A stretch of 13,886 bases of DNA from B1SED10-75 sp964636865 (GTDB taxonomy: Bacteria > Bacillota > Dethiobacteria > DTU022 > PWGO01): assembly GCA_964636865.1 (NCBI GenBank), contig CAZWVJ010000037.1, forward strand, positions 1 to 13,886. The letters run 5' to 3'. A program made the translations under genes and the position numbers. The stretch's first letter is position 1, and every line of letters begins with the position of its first letter. The notes beneath the pieces were generated by a model, which made no database searches, had not been told where the DNA came from, and saw nothing but the letters and a program-made list of their open reading frames with translations. Positions 11,467 through 13,886 of this stretch are shown piece after piece.

Positions 11467-13886
11467 CTATAAAATGGAAAGGAAATTTTTTACCAATTCC
11501 GGATCAAACTGGGTACCGGCACACCTTTTAAACTCCTCCATAATTTCTTTTCTACTCATGGGTTCTTTATAACACCTTCCTTGAGACATAACATCGTAGG
11601 CATCGGCAATTGCTATAATCCTTGCTAGCACTGGTATCTCCTTTCCTTTAAGTCCCTGAGGGTATCCACCACCCTCCCAACGTTCGTGGTGAGTAAGTAT
11701 TTCTTCAGCAACGTGGGCAAACTCCTCCGTAGCTTGAGCAATTCTCCATCCTTTTTCCGGATGCTTCTTTATTAGCTCCCATTCTTCTTCGGAAAGAGGA
11801 CCTTCTTTGGTCAGTACATCCTCAGGGATGTATATTTTTCCTATATCATGAAGGAAAGCAATCGATTCCAGGCGCTTTAACTCTGTTCTGTCTAAGCCGT
11901 ATTTCCCTCCAATCTTCCAGGCTATATCAAATATACGCTGCACATGTGCTTCGGTCTCATGGCTTTTTTCTCTCAGCAATTTTAAAAGGGCATTAATCAC
12001 ATCTCTTCTTGTGCTGTAATTTTCGGTAAGCTTGCGCTTGTACATCTCATCCTCTGCTTCTCTTAAAGACTTTAACAGTTCTTTGTCAGGTTCATTTTTA
12101 ACTCCTACCCCTATAGCTAAGGAAATAGGCATATCTTTTACGTAAGATCCCTTCATATTTTCCAATATTTCATTGCGGATAGATTCCACCCCGTCCTCAG
12201 AAATATGCGGCAAAAGGGCAACAAATTCGGTTCCACCCCAGCGAGCAATAACATCTTCATCACGGACGGATTTCATTAAAATTGCAGCGGCACTTTTTAG
12301 CATTTCGTCTCCAATAGCCTGCCCGTAGGTTTCGTTAACCAGCTTGAGTCCGTTTAGCTCAGCCATAATTATGCTGATAGACTGAGGCCTTTCTGCTTCT
12401 AGCCTTTGCATTTCCTCCTCCATGAAGTAGCGGTTTTTGAGCCCGGTGACACTGTCATGAGTGCCCATGTAACGGAGTTTTTGTTCTATACTACATTTTT
12501 CAAAGGCACTTACCAGGATATCAGCAATCACTTTAAGGAAAGTAATTGTTTCTTCCGTCCAGACCCTTTTAGTTTCCACACTGTCAAAGCCAAAAAAGCC
12601 TAATAATCTGTCTTTACTGCGCAGCGCTACACCTAACAGGGTTTTAATGTTCTGCTGTTGAAATTCTTCCTTTTCTGCATCTGCTTCCGGCGGCAGCTTG
12701 CTGACATCGGGTATATGAATATAATCTTGATTTTGAATTTTCCCCACCCACCAGGGAAAACTTTCTAACGGATGATTTTGTATTTTCTCCATCTGCGGTT
12801 CGATGCCCTCGGCACACCATTCGTGGGTGTTGCTCATAACCTCTTCGTCTGCTGAAAACTTCATAACATAGCTGCGATCTACATGGAAAAACTCGCCTGT
12901 AAGCTTTAATGCGTAATTGATTCCTTCATCTATTTTTTCCGAAGGAAGGTTTATAAATATAGATGATATTTCTGATACTAATTTCTCAAACTGGAGCCGG
13001 TAGTTAAGTGAATCCTCCGCCTGCTTGCGCTCGGTGATGTCCATAACCGTAATAAAGACTGCAAGCTTGCCTCGAAATCTAGTAGTAGCTCCCCTCATGA
13101 AGACCCATTTTTCTTTGCCTTGCTTGGTTACTATTTTTAATTCATAAGAAGGGGTGACATGTTCGCCTTGCTGGCGTTTTTGCCCCCTTTCCTTGACAGT
13201 TTCCCTATGATCAGGATGCACAATCTCCCAAAATTTCATCTCGTAAAACTCTTCCGAGGAGTAACCTGAAATTTCTTCTGCGGCAGGATTTACGTAAACC
13301 CAACAATCATCCTGGTGCATCATAATAGCAATGGGAGAAGATTCCGCCAGGGTTCTGAACTTTTCTTCGCTTTCTTCAAGAGCTTTCTTGGCCTGCTTCT
13401 GTTCTGTTATATCTCGACCTACACCCTGTATTTCTACTACTTCCCCTTTATCATTGAAGATACTGCTGTCTTCCCAGGCTATCCAGCGCCAGCCGTCTAC
13501 TGTCATTGCCCGCTGCTCCATGTATACTCGATAAGGCGGCACATAAAGCCATTCCATGGCCTTTAAGGTATGTTCTCTGTCTTCTTCATGGACAAGAGGT
13601 GTAAATGACTTGCCGATCAATTCTTCGCGGGTTTTGCCAAAGGCTTTACAATAAGCATCGTTTACATAAGTAAACCGATTTTCTAAATCTACCCGGACTA
13701 TCAAATCGTTCTGCGATTCCAAGATACCCCGCAGGTAGTCCTCCTTTAGTTTCAGTTCTTCTTCGGCCTGCTTACGCTCTGTGATATCTTCTGCAGAGCA
13801 AACCACATATTCTACATTATTATGTTGATCAAGTTTAGGTGTTTTGGTAATTGAAAGTAACCTTTCTTCCCCGCTGCCGTTTAGAA
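11467..13886 (-). CDS. PAS-PAS-PAS-GAF-GGDEF-HD-GYP signalling protein (5' end outside window)
   Basis: 805 residues are visible; the frame stays open to the window edge, so the N-terminus is missing. Domains in order: the tail of a PAS/PAC domain (to about 36, ending EDITERKQAEEEL), a second PAS (about 45-165, ending DITEQKQA), a third PAS (about 170-290, ending DITERKQA), a GAF domain (about 300-465), a GGDEF domain (about 470-625) and an HD-GYP domain (about 635-805). The HD-GYP part has H-D (FLHDIGKI), HHE and GYP (HHERWEGGGYP), so it should be an active cyclic-di-GMP phosphodiesterase. The GGDEF signature is degenerate, GGTEF, so cyclase activity is doubtful and the domain may be regulatory. 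No membrane segment is visible in this part. PAS/GAF modules likely sense redox, ligand or light signals in the cytosol. A terminator follows at 11391-11420. Confidence 0.93.
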   Translation of the reverse strand, partial: LNGSGEERLLSITKTPKLDQHNNVEYVVCSAEDITERKQAEEELKLKEDYLRGILESQNDLIVRVDLENRFTYVNDAYCKAFGKTREELIGKSFTPLVHEEDREHTLKAMEWLYVPPYRVYMEQRAMTVDGWRWIAWEDSSIFNDKGEVVEIQGVGRDITEQKQAKKALEESEEKFRTLAESSPIAIMMHQDDCWVYVNPAAEEISGYSSEEFYEMKFWEIVHPDHRETVKERGQKRQQGEHVTPSYELKIVTKQGKEKWVFMRGATTRFRGKLAVFITVMDITERKQAEDSLNYRLQFEKLVSEISSIFINLPSEKIDEGINYALKLTGEFFHVDRSYVMKFSADEEVMSNTHEWCAEGIEPQMEKIQNHPLESFPWWVGKIQNQDYIHIPDVSKLPPEADAEKEEFQQQNIKTLLGVALRSKDRLLGFFGFDSVETKRVWTEETITFLKVIADILVSAFEKCSIEQKLRYMGTHDSVTGLKNRYFMEEEMQRLEAERPQSISIIMAELNGLKLVNETYGQAIGDEMLKSAAAILMKSVRDEDVIARWGGTEFVALLPHISEDGVESIRNEILENMKGSYVKDMPISLAIGVGVKNEPDKELLKSLREAEDEMYKRKLTENYSTRRDVINALLKLLREKSHETEAHVQRIFDIAWKIGGKYGLDRTELKRLESIAFLHDIGKIYIPEDVLTKEGPLSEEEWELIKKHPEKGWRIAQATEEFAHVAEEILTHHERWEGGGYPQGLKGKEIPVLARIIAIADAYDVMSQGRCYKEPMSRKEIMEEFKRCAGTQFDPELVKNFLSIL

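Noticed and set aside
13804..13806. GTG as the start of the GGDEF/HD-GYP protein
   Set aside because: The frame continues upstream to the window edge with PAS/PAC-like sequence, and there is no ribosome binding site before this codon.
1..13886. CRISPR arrays, tRNA or rRNA genes, intact insertion sequences
   Set aside because: No regularly spaced direct repeats, no T-loop/acceptor pattern, no rRNA-like sequence and no transposase frame were seen.

Overview
The window looks like chromosome of an anaerobic, low-to-moderate GC Gram-positive bacterium (Firmicutes, Clostridia-like). Supporting signs are strong AGGAGG-type ribosome binding sites, AT-rich spacers with sigma-A-like promoters, two rubrerythrin-type peroxide/oxygen defence proteins, a remnant of catalase-peroxidase, a lipoprotein with a Gram-positive-style leader, and a PAS/GAF/GGDEF/HD-GYP signalling protein. 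I cannot name the species.

Layout. 1-904: an UPF0316/DUF2179-type membrane protein on the plus strand. 1035-2940: a minus-strand redox island, read from high to low coordinates as glutaredoxin, a ferredoxin-thioredoxin reductase (FTR) catalytic-subunit-like protein, classical rubrerythrin, and a rubrerythrin with its rubredoxin domain at the N-terminus. 3023-3093: a perfect 31-bp inverted repeat forming a long hairpin. 3116-4379: a minus-strand pair, TraB/GumN-type lipoprotein followed by an MTH1187-type thiamine-binding protein. 4780-9129: three plus-strand enzymes, an amidohydrolase, a large neutral-ceramidase-like hydrolase and an Ldh-family NAD(P)-dependent 2-hydroxyacid dehydrogenase. 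9461-10633: an MFS transporter on the minus strand with its own promoter and a 5'-UTR hairpin. 10804-11123: a katG pseudogene in which about the first 60 and last 40 codons survive and the middle is deleted. 11281-11420: a GC-richer, stem-loop-rich block ending in a terminator. 11467-13886: a PAS-PAS-PAS-GAF-GGDEF-HD-GYP protein whose start lies beyond the window.

Most notable result: the FTR-like gene apparently ends at a TGA (2328-2330), and this TGA sits exactly where the last catalytic cysteine of the FTR family (the C-x-C-x-L-F motif) should be. Reading through gives C-F-U-K-L-F-Y, restoring the family motif, with an ordinary TAA 12 codons after the TGA. A stem-loop GGACAG-GUU-CUGUCC begins 18 nt after the TGA, matching the spacing and G-rich apical loop of bacterial SECIS elements. 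I infer a selenocysteine-containing FTR, with selenium at the residue that touches the [4Fe-4S] cluster. It is translationally coupled to a glutaredoxin, its likely partner, and sits beside two rubrerythrins, suggesting a ferredoxin-driven thiol/selenol redox and peroxide-defence module. The neighbouring katG deletion fits a lineage that has dropped the haem catalase-peroxidase.
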